Shown: positions 6,974-15,531, counted from the stretch's first letter. The stretch: 17,843 nt of DNA from Pseudomonadota bacterium (GCA_022709775.1 JAKLIE010000002.1:1-17843); one strand, 5' to 3'. Numbers and translations: made by a program. Notes: generated from the letters alone by a model not told the origin.

Positions 6974-9129
6974 GCCTCCCCCGTTCGCAGCAGCCGCGCG
7001 AACGCGCCGCGCACGGCCGCCGCCGCGCGGTCGCGCCAGTCCGGATTGCGGATCACCTCGGCGCGGTAGAACGACGGGCACAGCGTCGCCGCGTGCGCGT
7101 TCTCGCCGCACAGCCCGCAGCCGACGCAGCCGTCCAGCACCGTCGCGACCGGATCGACCTTCAGCGGATCGCCGCTGTCCCTGATCGACAGCGTCGGGCA
7201 GCCCGACAGCCGGATGCACGAGTGGTCGCCCGAGCAGACGTCCTCGTCGACGCCGTACTTGACGCGCACCGCGCGCTTCCCGTCGCGCTCGCGCTGCGCG
7301 CGCCACGGTTTGACGCGCCGCTGTCGTTCGAGCTGGCACTCGCCCTCGGCGACGATCACCTTCAGCCCGGCGAAGTCGGTCGTGAACGCCTCCTCGAGCG
7401 TCCTGCGCATCTCGTCGACGCGGTAGCTGTCGACGGTTCTCAGCCACCTGACTCCCAGGCCGGCGAGCGTCTGCTCGATCACCTGGTTGCGGTGGACGAG
7501 GCTACGCGTCTTGTCCTCCGCCGCGAGTCTGTCGTCGCTGTCGGGCGTCGAGATGATCTCCTGCGTCCCGGTCGCGGACGTGTAGCCGTTCTTCATGATC
7601 ACGAGCACCGCGTCGTCGCCGTTGAACAGCGCCGACTGCACGCCGGTGATCACGCCGTTGTGCCAGAAGCCGCCGTCGCCCATCACCGCCATCACGCGTC
7701 GCCCCATCGCCGGCGACACGCCCGCGCGGCTCGCGAGGCTCATGCCGTAGCCGAGGATCGAGTGGCCCTGCGAGAACGGCTCGAAGGTCGCGAACGAATG
7801 GCAGCCGATGTCGGCGGCGACGTGGACCGGCCCGGTCGCCTGCTTCGCGAGCTTCATCGCCGCGAACACCGGACGCTCCGGGCAGCCGATGCAGAAGTTC
7901 GGCGGCCGCGGCGGCAGCGGAGCTTCGAGCGCCTTCGCCACCGCGTCGCGCCTTGCCGAGACGCTCGCGAGCCACGCGTCGCCTTCGCCGAGCGCGAGTT
8001 CGGGCGCGTTCCGCCCCAGGAACGCGGACAGCCCGCGCGCGATCACCTCGACCGAGTACTCGCCGGTCGTCGGCAGCGGCCCCTTGCCCTCGATGTCGGT
8101 CGATGCGCCGGCACGCCGCAGGATCGCGAGGATCTCCTGCTCGACGAACTCGGGACTCCCCTCCTCGAGGACGAGCACCGCGCGCTTGCCCGCGCAGAAT
8201 CCGAGGATCTGCCCGGGGACGAGCGGGTGGACGACGTTGAGCACGAGCATCGGCAGCGTCGACGTGCCGAACGCGTCGGCGAGGCCGAACGTGCCGAGCG
8301 CCCGGACGAGCGAATTGTAGAGGCCTCCCGGCACGATGACGCCGAGGTCGTCGCGCGCGCCCTCGAACACCTCGTTCAGTCCGCGCTCGACGACGTGCCG
8401 CCGCGCCGCGGGCAGGCGCTCCTCGACCTTGACTTTCTCGTGCAGAAACACGACCGGCGGGTGCGAGAGCTTCGCGTAGTCGAACGCCGCGGGCTCCTCC
8501 ATCCGATGGCGCGTCGAGACCTTCGGCGCGACGTTGTCGCGGCATGCGAAGCGCCCGCGGACGTGGCAGGCGCGGATGCGGAGCTGCAGGATCGCCGGCA
8601 TGCTCGACGCCTCCGACAGCGCGAACGCCTCGTCGACGAAGCGCACCATGTGCGGGAGCGACGGCCGCGGGTCGAGGAACAGCAGCGACGACTTGAGCGC
8701 GAATGCGAGCGTGCGCTCCTGGATCACGCTCGCGCCCTCGCCGTAGTCCTCGCCGACGATGACGAGCGCGCCGCCCGTCACGCCCGGCGAGGCCAGGTTC
8801 GACAGTGCGTCGGCCGCGACGTTCGTGCCGACGATCGACTTCCAGGTGACGGCGCCGCGCAGCGGGTAGTGGATCGACGCGCCGAGCATCGCGGCCGCCG
8901 AGGCCTCGTTCGAGCACGCCTCGACGTGGACGCCCAGCTCGGCGAGCAATTCCTTCGACTGCACGAGCACGTCGAGCAGATGCGAGACCGGCGCGCCCTG
9001 GTAGCCGCCGACGTACGCGACGCCCGCCTCGAGCAGGCCCTTCGTGATCGCGAGAATGCCCTCGCCCTCGAAGATCTCGCCCTCGCCGAGCCGCAGCATG
9101 CCCACTTCGCGACTGAAGGAAACTTCCAT
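6970..9129 (-). CDS. iorA: Indolepyruvate (arylpyruvate) oxidoreductase subunit alpha, TPP and Fe-S protein
   Basis: The protein has 719 residues. The pyrimidine-binding domain starts near residue 20 (GEGILAITKGLLEAGVAYVGGYQGAPVSH). CIGCPERP (413-420) precedes the TPP domain, whose diphosphate motif is MGDGGFWHNG (483-492). The C terminus is ferredoxin-like: Cys632, 638 and 644 form a spaced-out first cluster motif and CVGCGLCGENAHAATLCPS (668-686) the second. It catalyses oxidative decarboxylation of arylpyruvates (phenyl-, indole-, 4-hydroxyphenylpyruvate) to arylacetyl-CoA in complex with IorB. The ATG at 9129 gives the start MEVSFSREV that I recall for related proteins, but its ribosome site is weak; the longer frame to 9498 has no family match. 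The stop overlaps iorB. It opens the left-hand gene set after a 462-base gap. Confidence 0.94.
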   Translation of the reverse strand: MEVSFSREVGMLRLGEGEIFEGEGILAITKGLLEAGVAYVGGYQGAPVSHLLDVLVQSKELLAELGVHVEACSNEASAAAMLGASIHYPLRGAVTWKSIVGTNVAADALSNLASPGVTGGALVIVGEDYGEGASVIQERTLAFALKSSLLFLDPRPSLPHMVRFVDEAFALSEASSMPAILQLRIRACHVRGRFACRDNVAPKVSTRHRMEEPAAFDYAKLSHPPVVFLHEKVKVEERLPAARRHVVERGLNEVFEGARDDLGVIVPGGLYNSLVRALGTFGLADAFGTSTLPMLVLNVVHPLVPGQILGFCAGKRAVLVLEEGSPEFVEQEILAILRRAGASTDIEGKGPLPTTGEYSVEVIARGLSAFLGRNAPELALGEGDAWLASVSARRDAVAKALEAPLPPRPPNFCIGCPERPVFAAMKLAKQATGPVHVAADIGCHSFATFEPFSQGHSILGYGMSLASRAGVSPAMGRRVMAVMGDGGFWHNGVITGVQSALFNGDDAVLVIMKNGYTSATGTQEIISTPDSDDRLAAEDKTRSLVHRNQVIEQTLAGLGVRWLRTVDSYRVDEMRRTLEEAFTTDFAGLKVIVAEGECQLERQRRVKPWRAQRERDGKRAVRVKYGVDEDVCSGDHSCIRLSGCPTLSIRDSGDPLKVDPVATVLDGCVGCGLCGENAHAATLCPSFYRAEVIRNPDWRDRAAAAVRGAFARLLRTGEA

Positions 9130-9591
9130 GCGTCCGCCCGCCCCGCCCCTGTCCGGGAAGAGCGCATTCTGGGTGGCCCGCTTGTTCCTGTCGAGGCCGG
9201 GAGCCTCGAAGGGACCGTTCGCTGCGTGAATGCCTGCGTGCCCGTCCGCTCGCGCTCCGCGACGGCGCGGACGCTGCGGCCGCTCGGCCACGCCGACCGG
9301 GTCCGCCTGTCGGTTCCCCTCCTCATGGTGCTGCCGCGCATCCTCGTCGAGATCGGCCTCGCAGTCGCGATGCCGTGGCGGCTGCAGGAGGAGTTCCGGC
9401 GGCCGGGCCGCTGCACGGTCCGGCGCCCCCGCGTGGGGCTCCCGGAATTCGACGTCGCCGCGCACGGGTCGCCGCGGCAGGCGGGCGACGCCGGTCACCG
9501 GCGGCTGCGCGAGCCGATCGTGCAGGCCTTCCGGGAATGGCGGCGCTCCGGCGCGCGCGGCGCGACCGGGGGTGCCGCATCGAGCGCGCCG
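9130..9591. other. Longest intergenic gap, with possible plus-strand gene remnant
   Basis: This 462-base gap separates paaK from iorA. Next to iorA it holds the candidate promoter. From about 9226 (GTG) to 9591, the plus-strand frame starting at 9226 has codons that almost all end in G or C (only about 10 of 125 end in A or T, by hand count) while second positions are much richer in A/T, the pattern of a real gene in such DNA. The translation has a hydrophobic run (VPLLMVLPRILVEIGLAVAM) and then a charged part with LREPIVQAFREWRRSG. No family is recognised. There is no stop before the frame runs into paaK on the other strand, so an intact gene is unlikely; a remnant or chance pattern are both possible. 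Confidence 0.3.
9166..9194 (-). promoter_or_regulatory. iorA: Candidate sigma-70 promoter for iorA
   Basis: On the minus strand TCGACA (9189-9194; 5 of 6 to TTGACA) is followed after exactly 17 bases by CAGAAT (9166-9171; 4 of 6 to TATAAT). RNA would begin near 9159, giving a leader of about 30 bases before the iorA ATG. Position and spacing are good, but it is an eye match and the -10 is imperfect. Confidence 0.4.
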
Positions 9592-10899
9592 CTACGCCTT
9601 GGGCCGCCTGTCGACGACGCGCTTCGCCTTGCCGAGCGAGCGCTCGATCCCGCCGGGCGCCACGACGCGCACGTCCGCGGTCACGCCGATGAGCGACTTG
9701 ATCAGGTGCGAGAGCGCCGCGCCGGCACGCTCGCCGTCGACGCTGCCCGCGGTCGGCGCGCGCTCGACCAGCACCGCCATCTCGTCGAGGTTCTTCGGGC
9801 GCGAGATCTCGATCTGGTAGTGCGTGACCAGCTCGGGGTGACGGAGGATCAGTTCCTCGACCTGGGTCGGGAACACGTTCACGCCGCGGATGATCATCAT
9901 GTCGTCCGAGCGTCCGGTGATCTTCTCGATGCGCCGCATCGCCCGCGCGGTCGGGGGCAGGAGCCGCGTCAGGTCGCGCGTCCGGTAGCGGATCACCGGC
10001 ATCGCCTCCTTCGTGAGCGACGTGAACACGAGCTCGCCCTTCTCGCCGTCGGGCAGCACCTCGCCGGTCGCCGGGTCGACGATCTCCGGATAGAAGTGGT
10101 CCTCCCAGACCGTCAGCCCGTCCTTCGTCTCGATGCACTCCTGCGCGACGCCGGGTCCCATCACCTCGGACAGCCCGTAGATGTCGATCGCGTCGATCGA
10201 GAGCTTCGCCTCGATCGCCTGGCGCATCGCCGGCGTCCACGGCTCGGCGCCGAAGATGCCGATCGAGAGCGAGCAGGCCTTCGGGTCCATGCCCTGCCGC
10301 TCCATCTCCTCGGCGATCGCCAGCATGTACGACGGCGTCACCATGATGATGTCGGGCTCGAAGTCCGCGATGAGCTGGACCTGCTTCTCGGTCTGGCCGC
10401 CCGACATCGGGATCACAGTGCAGCCGAGCTTCTCGGCGCCGTAGTGCGCGCCCAGGCCGCCGGTGAACAGCCCGTAGCCGTACGCGACGTGCACGATGTC
10501 GCCGGCGCGCCCGCCCGCGGCGCGGATCGACCGCGCCATCACGGTCGCCCAGGTGTCGATGTCCTTCGCCGTGTAGCCGACGACGGTGGGCTTGCCGGTC
10601 GTGCCCGACGACGCGTGGATGCGCGAGACCTGCCGCCGCGGCACCGCGAACATCCCGAAAGGGTAGTTGTCGCGGAGGTCGGTCTTGGTCGTGAAAGGGA
10701 ACTTCGCGAGGTCGGCGAGCGAGCGCAGGTCCTCGGGACGGGCGCCCGCCCGGTCGAACGCGCGCTTGTAGTGCGGCACGTTGCGGTACGCGTGTCCGAG
10801 CGACCATCGCAGGCGCTCGAGCTGGATCGCCTGCATCTCGTCCCGGCTGGCGCGCTCGATCGGCTCGAGCTCCTCCGGACGCGGCTGTTTCGACGGCAT
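9592..10899 (-). CDS. paaK: Phenylacetate-CoA ligase
   Basis: The protein has 435 residues, the usual PaaK size. It shows the AMP-binding loop SSGTTGKPTVVGY (97-109), the adenine-site stretch FGAEPW (216-221), YGLSEVMGPGVAQEC (241-255), YRTRDLT (305-311), the hinge region GRSDDMMIIRGVNVFPTQVEE (from 329) and a C-terminal SLGKAKRVVDRR with the conserved lysine. It activates phenylacetate with ATP and CoA to phenylacetyl-CoA, the substrate of the PaaABCE epoxidase. I chose the ATG at 10899 because AGGAGGAG lies just upstream; an earlier ATG at 10938 would overlap that site. It follows paaI by 46 bases and is the last gene of the visible paa set. Related aryl acids may also be accepted. Confidence 0.96.
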   Translation of the reverse strand: MPSKQPRPEELEPIERASRDEMQAIQLERLRWSLGHAYRNVPHYKRAFDRAGARPEDLRSLADLAKFPFTTKTDLRDNYPFGMFAVPRRQVSRIHASSGTTGKPTVVGYTAKDIDTWATVMARSIRAAGGRAGDIVHVAYGYGLFTGGLGAHYGAEKLGCTVIPMSGGQTEKQVQLIADFEPDIIMVTPSYMLAIAEEMERQGMDPKACSLSIGIFGAEPWTPAMRQAIEAKLSIDAIDIYGLSEVMGPGVAQECIETKDGLTVWEDHFYPEIVDPATGEVLPDGEKGELVFTSLTKEAMPVIRYRTRDLTRLLPPTARAMRRIEKITGRSDDMMIIRGVNVFPTQVEELILRHPELVTHYQIEISRPKNLDEMAVLVERAPTAGSVDGERAGAALSHLIKSLIGVTADVRVVAPGGIERSLGKAKRVVDRRPKA

Positions 10900-10945
10900 C
10901 GTCTCCTCCTGGTCGCGCGGCGCGACCCCGCGCCGCACCCGTCCC

Positions 10946-11413
10946 TCATGCGGCGGGCGGCTCCTCGATCACGTGGCCCTTGATCCGGTAGCTCTTGCCG
11001 CGGAACAGCGCGATCTTCTCGCCGCGCTGGTTGAACACCTCGATGTCGTACACGCCGGTGCGCCCCGACGCGCTGCGCTCGACGCCGCGCGCGGTCAGCA
11101 CGTCGCCCTCGCGCGCGGGCGCGAGGAAATCGATCGAGCAGCCCGACGCGACCGTGACCAGGTTGTAGCTGTTGCACGCATAGGCGAACGCGCTGTCGGC
11201 CAGCGTGAAGATGAACCCGCCGTGGCAGATCGCATGGCCGTTCAGCATGTCGCCGCGCACGTTCATCGAGAGGTCGGCGCGGCCCGGTCCGCAGGACACG
11301 ACGCGGATGCCCAGCGCGTTGGTCGCGCGGTCGCGCAGGTTCATGTCGGCCGCGACACGCTCGGCGAGGCGCTGGGCCTCCTCGGGGGTGCTCGGCGGGT
11401 GGTGCTCGCCCAT
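10946..11413 (-). CDS. paaI: Phenylacetate-pathway thioesterase PaaI
   Basis: The protein has 155 residues, a hotdog-fold thioesterase. The core MLNGHAICHGGFIFTLADSA (56-75) and FAYACNSYNL, then GCSIDFLAP and TGVYDIEVFNQRGEKIALFRG, follow E. coli PaaI closely, with the catalytic Asp at position 73 in TLAD. PaaI removes dead-end (hydroxy)phenylacetyl-CoA products and so frees trapped CoA when the pathway stalls. The ATG is preceded by AAGGA, and the gene starts 15 bases after paaH, so it is in the same operon. It is distinct from the second thioesterase at 4922-5341, which belongs to the 4-hydroxybenzoyl-CoA branch. Confidence 0.95.
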   Translation of the reverse strand: MGEHHPPSTPEEAQRLAERVAADMNLRDRATNALGIRVVSCGPGRADLSMNVRGDMLNGHAICHGGFIFTLADSAFAYACNSYNLVTVASGCSIDFLAPAREGDVLTARGVERSASGRTGVYDIEVFNQRGEKIALFRGKSYRIKGHVIEEPPAA

Positions 11414-11428
11414 CGCTCGATCCTTCGT

Positions 11429-12970
11429 TCAGGCGCCGAGGCGGCCGCCCGTCTGCGCCGCGCGCGCGAGGCGCGGCGACGTGCGGTAGCGGTCCTCGCC
11501 GTAATGCGCGGCCAGGTTCGCGAGGACGGCCGCGACGCGCGCCGGTCCGATCGCGTCGCCCCACGCGAGCGGCCCGCGCGGATAGCTGACGCCCTTCTGC
11601 ATCGCGAGGTCGACGTCGGCCGGCGTCGCGATGCCCTGCATCGCAGCATCGGCCGCTTCGTTCACCAGCATCGCCACCGTGCGCATCACGGCGAGACCGG
11701 CGACGTCGTCGAGGCGCGACACCGCGAGGCCCGCCTTCTGCAGCGCCCCGACCGCGGCGCCCGTCGCCGCCGTGTCGCAGCGATCCGACGCCGCGATCGC
11801 GACGCGCTTCGCCGTCCCGTAGTCGAGCGCGAGGTCGACGAGCACCACGTTGGGCGCGCCGGTGGCATCCGACCGGGCGGTCGCCGTGCGGCCGTCGGTG
11901 AGCGCCATCCATCCCGCGCCCGTGTCTATCGCGCCGTCGGCGAACATCGGATGGGCAGGCAGCCGCCGGATCGTCGTGCCGGCGGCGGCGATGCGCTCGA
12001 TCAGCGGCGCGAGCAGTCCCGGCTCGCCGTGGACGGCGACTCGCGCCGGCGCGTTCGCGGTCGCGAGCGACTGCGGAGCCGGTACGGCGGCGCCCGTGCC
12101 ATGGTCGTAGAACCCGCGCCCGGACTTGCGGCCGAGGAAGCCCGCAGCGACCAGCTCGCGCTGGATCGGCGACGGCGCGTATCGCGGGTCGTGGAACATC
12201 GCCTCCCACACGCTCTTCGTCACCGCGAAGTTCACGTCGTGGCCGATCAGGTCCATCAGCTCGAACGGGCCCATCCGGAAGCCGCCCGCCTCGCGCAGCA
12301 CGGCGTCGATCGTCGCGCAATCGGACGCACGCTCGGCCGCGAGACGCAGCGCCTCGCCGTAGTACGGGCGTGCGCAGCGGTTGACGATGAAGCCCGGCGT
12401 CGACGTCGCGTGCACCGGCGTCTTGCCCCATGCGGCCGCGGTGGCGAACAGCGCGTCGGACACGGCCGGCTCGGTCGCGAGCCCGCGCACGATCTCGACC
12501 AGAGGCATCAGCGGGGCGGGATTGAAGAAGTGCAGCCCGGCGACGCGACCCGCGCGCTTCATGCCGGCCGCGAGCGCGGTGATCGACAGCGACGACGTGT
12601 TCGACGCGAGGATCGCGTCCGGCGCGACGATGCGCTCCAGGTCGCCGAAGAGCTCGCGCTTGACCTGGAGATCCTCGACGATCGCCTCGACGACCAGCTT
12701 CGCGCTGACGCAGGCGCCCGGAGTGTGCACGGGCTCGATCCGCGCCGCCGCCGCACGCGCCTCCTCGACGGTCATGCGCCCCTTCGAAGCGAGCGCGTCG
12801 AACGTCGCGCCGAGCTTGCGCGCCGCGTCGTCCGCCGCGCCGGTCCGCGCATCGAACAGGAGCACGCGATGGCCCGCCTGGGCGGCGACCTGCGCGATGC
12901 CCGCGCCCATCGCGCCGGCGCCGACGACGGCGACGACGGCATCGCGAGGCAGCGCCTGTCCGTTCGCCAT
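11429..12970 (-). CDS. paaH: 3-hydroxyacyl-CoA dehydrogenase PaaH
   Basis: The protein has 513 residues, the long type with two C-terminal 3HCDH domains. The Rossmann motif [20 protein letters not shown] covers 15-34; NTSSLSI (124-130), [16 protein letters not shown] (145-160, with the catalytic His147 and Glu159) and [18 protein letters not shown] (191-208) complete the first unit, and [13 protein letters not shown] follows. A middle stretch (300-420) leads to the second 3HCDH-like domain with [10 protein letters not shown] (463-472). It oxidises the 3-hydroxyadipyl-CoA-type intermediate with NAD late in the pathway. The start codon lies three bases after the paaG stop and the stop lies 15 bases before paaI, so coupling is likely. 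The ribosome site is weak. Confidence 0.95.
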   Translation of the reverse strand: MANGQALPRDAVVAVVGAGAMGAGIAQVAAQAGHRVLLFDARTGAADDAARKLGATFDALASKGRMTVEEARAAAARIEPVHTPGACVSAKLVVEAIVEDLQVKRELFGDLERIVAPDAILASNTSSLSITALAAGMKRAGRVAGLHFFNPAPLMPLVEIVRGLATEPAVSDALFATAAAWGKTPVHATSTPGFIVNRCARPYYGEALRLAAERASDCATIDAVLREAGGFRMGPFELMDLIGHDVNFAVTKSVWEAMFHDPRYAPSPIQRELVAAGFLGRKSGRGFYDHGTGAAVPAPQSLATANAPARVAVHGEPGLLAPLIERIAAAGTTIRRLPAHPMFADGAIDTGAGWMALTDGRTATARSDATGAPNVVLVDLALDYGTAKRVAIAASDRCDTAATGAAVGALQKAGLAVSRLDDVAGLAVMRTVAMLVNEAADAAMQGIATPADVDLAMQKGVSYPRGPLAWGDAIGPARVAAVLANLAAHYGEDRYRTSPRLARAAQTGGRLGA

Positions 12971-12973
12971 GGG

Positions 12974-13765
12974 TCAGCGCCCGGTGAACCGCGGCGCGCG
13001 CTTCTCGACGAATGCCGCGACGCCTTCCCGGTAGTCCGCACCGAAACCCAGCTCGCGCTGCAGGTCGCGCTCCAGGTCGAGCTGCGCCTCCAGCGCGTTC
13101 GACGCCGACGCGTGGATCGCGCGCCGCATCGCCACCAGACCCTTCGTCGGCGCGGCGGCGAGGTGCGCGAGGAGCTTCTCGACCGCATCGGCGAACGCGG
13201 CGTCGTCGACCGCCTGCCAGATCATCCCCCATGCTGCGGCCTGCTCGGCGGACACCTTGTCGCCGAGCATCGCGAGGCCGATCGCGCGCGCCGTGCCGAC
13301 CAGCCGCGGCAGCCAGTAGGTGCCCCCGGAGTCGGGGACGAGGCCGATCCTGCAGAACGCCTGGATGAAGCTCGCCGATTTCGTCGCCACGACGATGTCG
13401 CAGGCGAGCGCCAGGTTCGCGCCCGCACCGGCAGCCACGCCGTTGACCGCGCAGACGGTCGGCACGGGCATCGAGCGCAGGCCCAGCACGAGCGGCTTGT
13501 AGTTGCGCTCGATCGACGCGCCGAGGTCGACGGCCGCGCCTCCGGGCGCCACGGCACGGTCGGACAGGTCCTGGCCCGCGCAGAAGCCGCGGCCCGCGCC
13601 GGTGAAGAGCAGCACGCGGACCGACGCATCGCCGCGTGCCGCCGCGAGCGCGTCGCGCACCTCGGCGTGCATCGCGTCGTTGAAGCTGTTGAGCCGGTCG
13701 GGGCGGTTGAGCGTGAGGCGGGCGATGCCGCCGCGGGATTCGTAGAGGATGTGGTCGTAGGCCAT
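12974..13765 (-). CDS. paaG: Ring-1,2-epoxyphenylacetyl-CoA isomerase PaaG
   Basis: The protein has 263 residues of the crotonase fold. It shows FCAGQDLSDR (61-70) for one half of the oxyanion hole and NGVAAGAGANLALACDIV (108-125) for the other. The stretch SFIQAFCRIGLVPDSGGTYW (132-151) is typical of PaaG, with Asp145 in place of the acid residue; hydratases of the paaF type carry a glutamate here. It isomerises the ring epoxide of phenylacetyl-CoA to the seven-membered oxepin-CoA, and PaaG also shifts double bonds later on. It lies 21 bases after paaN and 3 bases before paaH. A paaF-type hydratase is not seen in the window. Confidence 0.93.
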   Translation of the reverse strand: MAYDHILYESRGGIARLTLNRPDRLNSFNDAMHAEVRDALAAARGDASVRVLLFTGAGRGFCAGQDLSDRAVAPGGAAVDLGASIERNYKPLVLGLRSMPVPTVCAVNGVAAGAGANLALACDIVVATKSASFIQAFCRIGLVPDSGGTYWLPRLVGTARAIGLAMLGDKVSAEQAAAWGMIWQAVDDAAFADAVEKLLAHLAAAPTKGLVAMRRAIHASASNALEAQLDLERDLQRELGFGADYREGVAAFVEKRAPRFTGR

Positions 13766-13786
13766 GGCTCGGTCCCGCGCCGCGGG

Positions 13787-15451
13787 TCAGACGTGCATCC
13801 GGTGCTGCACGACGCGGAAACGGTTCGCGACGAAGGCCGCGTCGGTGAGCGCCGCGTTGGCGGCGGGGTTCGCCCCGGTGCCGTGGAAGTCGGAGAACGC
13901 CGCCGACTGGTTCACGAACACGCCCGCCGTGAGGTTGATCGAGAGCGCGACGCCCGCGTCCTCGGCCACGTCGATCGCGCGGTCGACGACCTTCGGATCC
14001 TTCGAGTAGAGCGCGAGCGTCAGCGCGCCGTGGCGCTTGACCGTCTCGCGGGCGATCGCGAGGCTCTGGTCCGTCGAGTCGGTCGCGATCACGAACGCGA
14101 TCGGCCCGAACCACTCGGACAGGTACTTGTCGCCGTCGCGCGCGTCGAGCTTGACGATCAGCGGCGTGCGCACGTTCGCGTCCGGGAACGCCGGGTGCGC
14201 GATCGCCTCGGTGTCGAGCAGGATGGGCCCCAGGGCCCGTGCCCGGTCGAGCCGGTCGAGCACGCCGCGGTTCTGCACCGCGCCGAGCACCTCGACGGCC
14301 CGCGCGGGGTCGCCAAGAAGCCTGCGCACACCGTCCGCGATCGCATTCGCGACGTCGTCGAACGACTTGCGGCCCTCGGGCGTGTCGATGCCGTCGCGCG
14401 GGACGTAGATGTTCTGCGGCGCCGTGCACATCTGGCCCGTGTAGAGCGACAGCGAGAACGCGAGGTTGCGCGCGAGGCCCGCGAGGTCGGGCGTCGAGTC
14501 GACGATCACCTGGTTCACGCCCGCCTTTTCGGTGTAGACCTGCGCCTGGCGCGCGTGCGTCTCGAGCCAGTCGCCGTTGGCCGAGCTGCCGGTGAAGTCG
14601 ATGATCCGGACCTCGGGGCGCAGCGCGAGCTTCTGCGCGACGTCGTCGCCCGCCGCGTGCGCGACCAGCGTCACGACGTTCGGGTCGAAGCCGGCGTCCG
14701 CAAGCACGTCGCGGACGATCTTCACGGTGACCGCGAGCGGCATGATCGCCGCCGGGTGCGGCTTGACGACCACCGCGTTGCCCGTCGCGAGGCTCGCGAA
14801 CAGGCCGGGGTAGCCGTTCCAGGTCGGGAAGGTGCAGCAGCCGATCACCAGTGCGATCCCGCGCGGCACGACGCGGAAGTGCTTCTCCATCCGCAGCGGG
14901 TCGCCCTTGCCCTGCGGCTTCTCCCAGAGCGCCTTCGCCGGCACGCGGCGCATCTGGTCCCACGCGTAGGTGACCGCTTCGAGCCCCCGGTCCTGCGCGT
15001 GCGGGCCGCCGGCCTGGAACGCCATCATGAACGCCTGCCCGGTCGTGTGCATGACGGCGTTCGCGATCTCGAAGCTCGCCTTGTTGATGCGCTCGAGCGC
15101 CTCGATGCACACGCCGACCCAAGCCTCGGGGCCCGCGGCGCGCCAGCGTCCCTGCGCGTGCGCGATGCCGGCGAACAGGCCGTCGAGGTCGACCTTCGGA
15201 TAGGTGACGCCGAGGTCGACGCCGTAGGGCGAGCGCTCGCCGCCCACGGTGCCGATCGTCCCGGGCAGCGTGATCGGGAACGGTTTCCCGAGCAACGAAC
15301 CGTAGGCGGCCTTGCCCGCCTCCGCAGCCCCCTCGCCGTAGATCTTCGGGCTCGCCGACTCGGGGTACGGCGTCCAGTAGCCGCGTTCGGCGATCGCCGC
15401 GAGGGCGCGATCCAGCGTCGCGCGGTGCTTCTCGAAAAGCGGGTGGCTCAA
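13787..15451 (-). CDS. paaN: PaaN, aldehyde-dehydrogenase-type ring-opening enzyme, without MaoC domain
   Basis: From the TTG at 15451 the protein has 554 residues and starts SHPLFEKHRATLDRALAAI, the start I recall for this family. AAGGAG sits six bases upstream of the TTG; the ATG at 15490 would place that site inside the gene. It is an aldehyde dehydrogenase: VIGCCTFPTWNGYPGLF (202-218), VVVKPHP (227-233), FTGSSANGDW (286-295) and LYTGQMCTAPQN (336-347) with the catalytic Cys342. E. coli PaaZ adds a C-terminal MaoC hydratase that opens the oxepin ring; here the protein ends near the dehydrogenase domain, so ring hydrolysis needs a separate hydratase, not seen in this window. It oxidises the open-chain semialdehyde-CoA to the acid. 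It is preceded by 131 bases with possible promoter and operator. Confidence 0.94.
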   Translation of the reverse strand: MSHPLFEKHRATLDRALAAIAERGYWTPYPESASPKIYGEGAAEAGKAAYGSLLGKPFPITLPGTIGTVGGERSPYGVDLGVTYPKVDLDGLFAGIAHAQGRWRAAGPEAWVGVCIEALERINKASFEIANAVMHTTGQAFMMAFQAGGPHAQDRGLEAVTYAWDQMRRVPAKALWEKPQGKGDPLRMEKHFRVVPRGIALVIGCCTFPTWNGYPGLFASLATGNAVVVKPHPAAIMPLAVTVKIVRDVLADAGFDPNVVTLVAHAAGDDVAQKLALRPEVRIIDFTGSSANGDWLETHARQAQVYTEKAGVNQVIVDSTPDLAGLARNLAFSLSLYTGQMCTAPQNIYVPRDGIDTPEGRKSFDDVANAIADGVRRLLGDPARAVEVLGAVQNRGVLDRLDRARALGPILLDTEAIAHPAFPDANVRTPLIVKLDARDGDKYLSEWFGPIAFVIATDSTDQSLAIARETVKRHGALTLALYSKDPKVVDRAIDVAEDAGVALSINLTAGVFVNQSAAFSDFHGTGANPAANAALTDAAFVANRFRVVQHRMHV

Positions 15452-15457
15452 GGCTTG

Positions 15458-15463
15458 CTCCTT
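15458..15463 (-). promoter_or_regulatory. paaN: Ribosome binding site that sets the TTG start of paaN
   Basis: AAGGAG on the minus strand, followed by a six-base spacer and TTG at 15451. It is among the best sites in the window and supports the rare start codon over the in-frame ATG at 15490. Confidence 0.7.
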
Positions 15464-15472
15464 GCGTGAGTC

Positions 15473-15493
15473 TTCGTGCCTGCGGGGCACGAA
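15473..15493. promoter_or_regulatory. Perfect 8+8 inverted repeat, candidate operator before paaN
   Basis: The arms TTCGTGCC (15473-15480) and GGCACGAA (15486-15493) are perfect inverted copies with a five-base centre. The site lies between the possible -10 element and the TTG start of paaN, overlapping the expected RNA start. Such symmetry suits a dimeric repressor; TetR-type PaaR regulators are known in betaproteobacterial phenylacetate operons. No regulator is encoded in the window, so the partner is unknown, and an RNA hairpin in the leader is the alternative reading. Confidence 0.4.
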
Positions 15494-15497
15494 CGCG

Positions 15498-15506
15498 AAT
15501 GTATCA
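15498..15506 (-). promoter_or_regulatory. paaN: Possible extended -10 promoter for paaN
   Basis: On the minus strand TGATACATT is an extended -10 (TGn plus TACATT, 4 of 6). There is no recognisable -35 at 17 bases. RNA would start near 15491, inside the 8+8 inverted repeat. An internal promoter would let paaN-G-H-I-K be expressed apart from the epoxidase genes. Confidence 0.3.
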
Positions 15507-15531
15507 GACGGCGCAGCGCGCTTCGGGGGGA

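Noticed and set aside
9130..9498. N-terminal extension of iorA to an ATG at 9498
   Set aside because: The added residues are Arg/Pro-rich and unlike any IorA; the start at 9129 matches the family start and has a promoter-like site just upstream.
6862..10983. Very long open plus-strand frame (over 1300 codons)
   Set aside because: It lies opposite iorA and paaK, which have clear family motifs. The translation is Arg/His/Asp-rich low-complexity sequence typical of the antisense of GC-rich genes. Only the 9226-9591 part, where no minus-strand gene exists, was kept as an observation.
10539..15122. Open minus-strand frame of about 1530 codons
   Set aside because: Out-of-frame shadow across five real genes; Arg-rich with no recognisable family.
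10781..15469. Open plus-strand frame of about 1560 codons
   Set aside because: Antisense shadow of paaI, paaH, paaG and paaN; composition is Arg-rich and no domain is seen.
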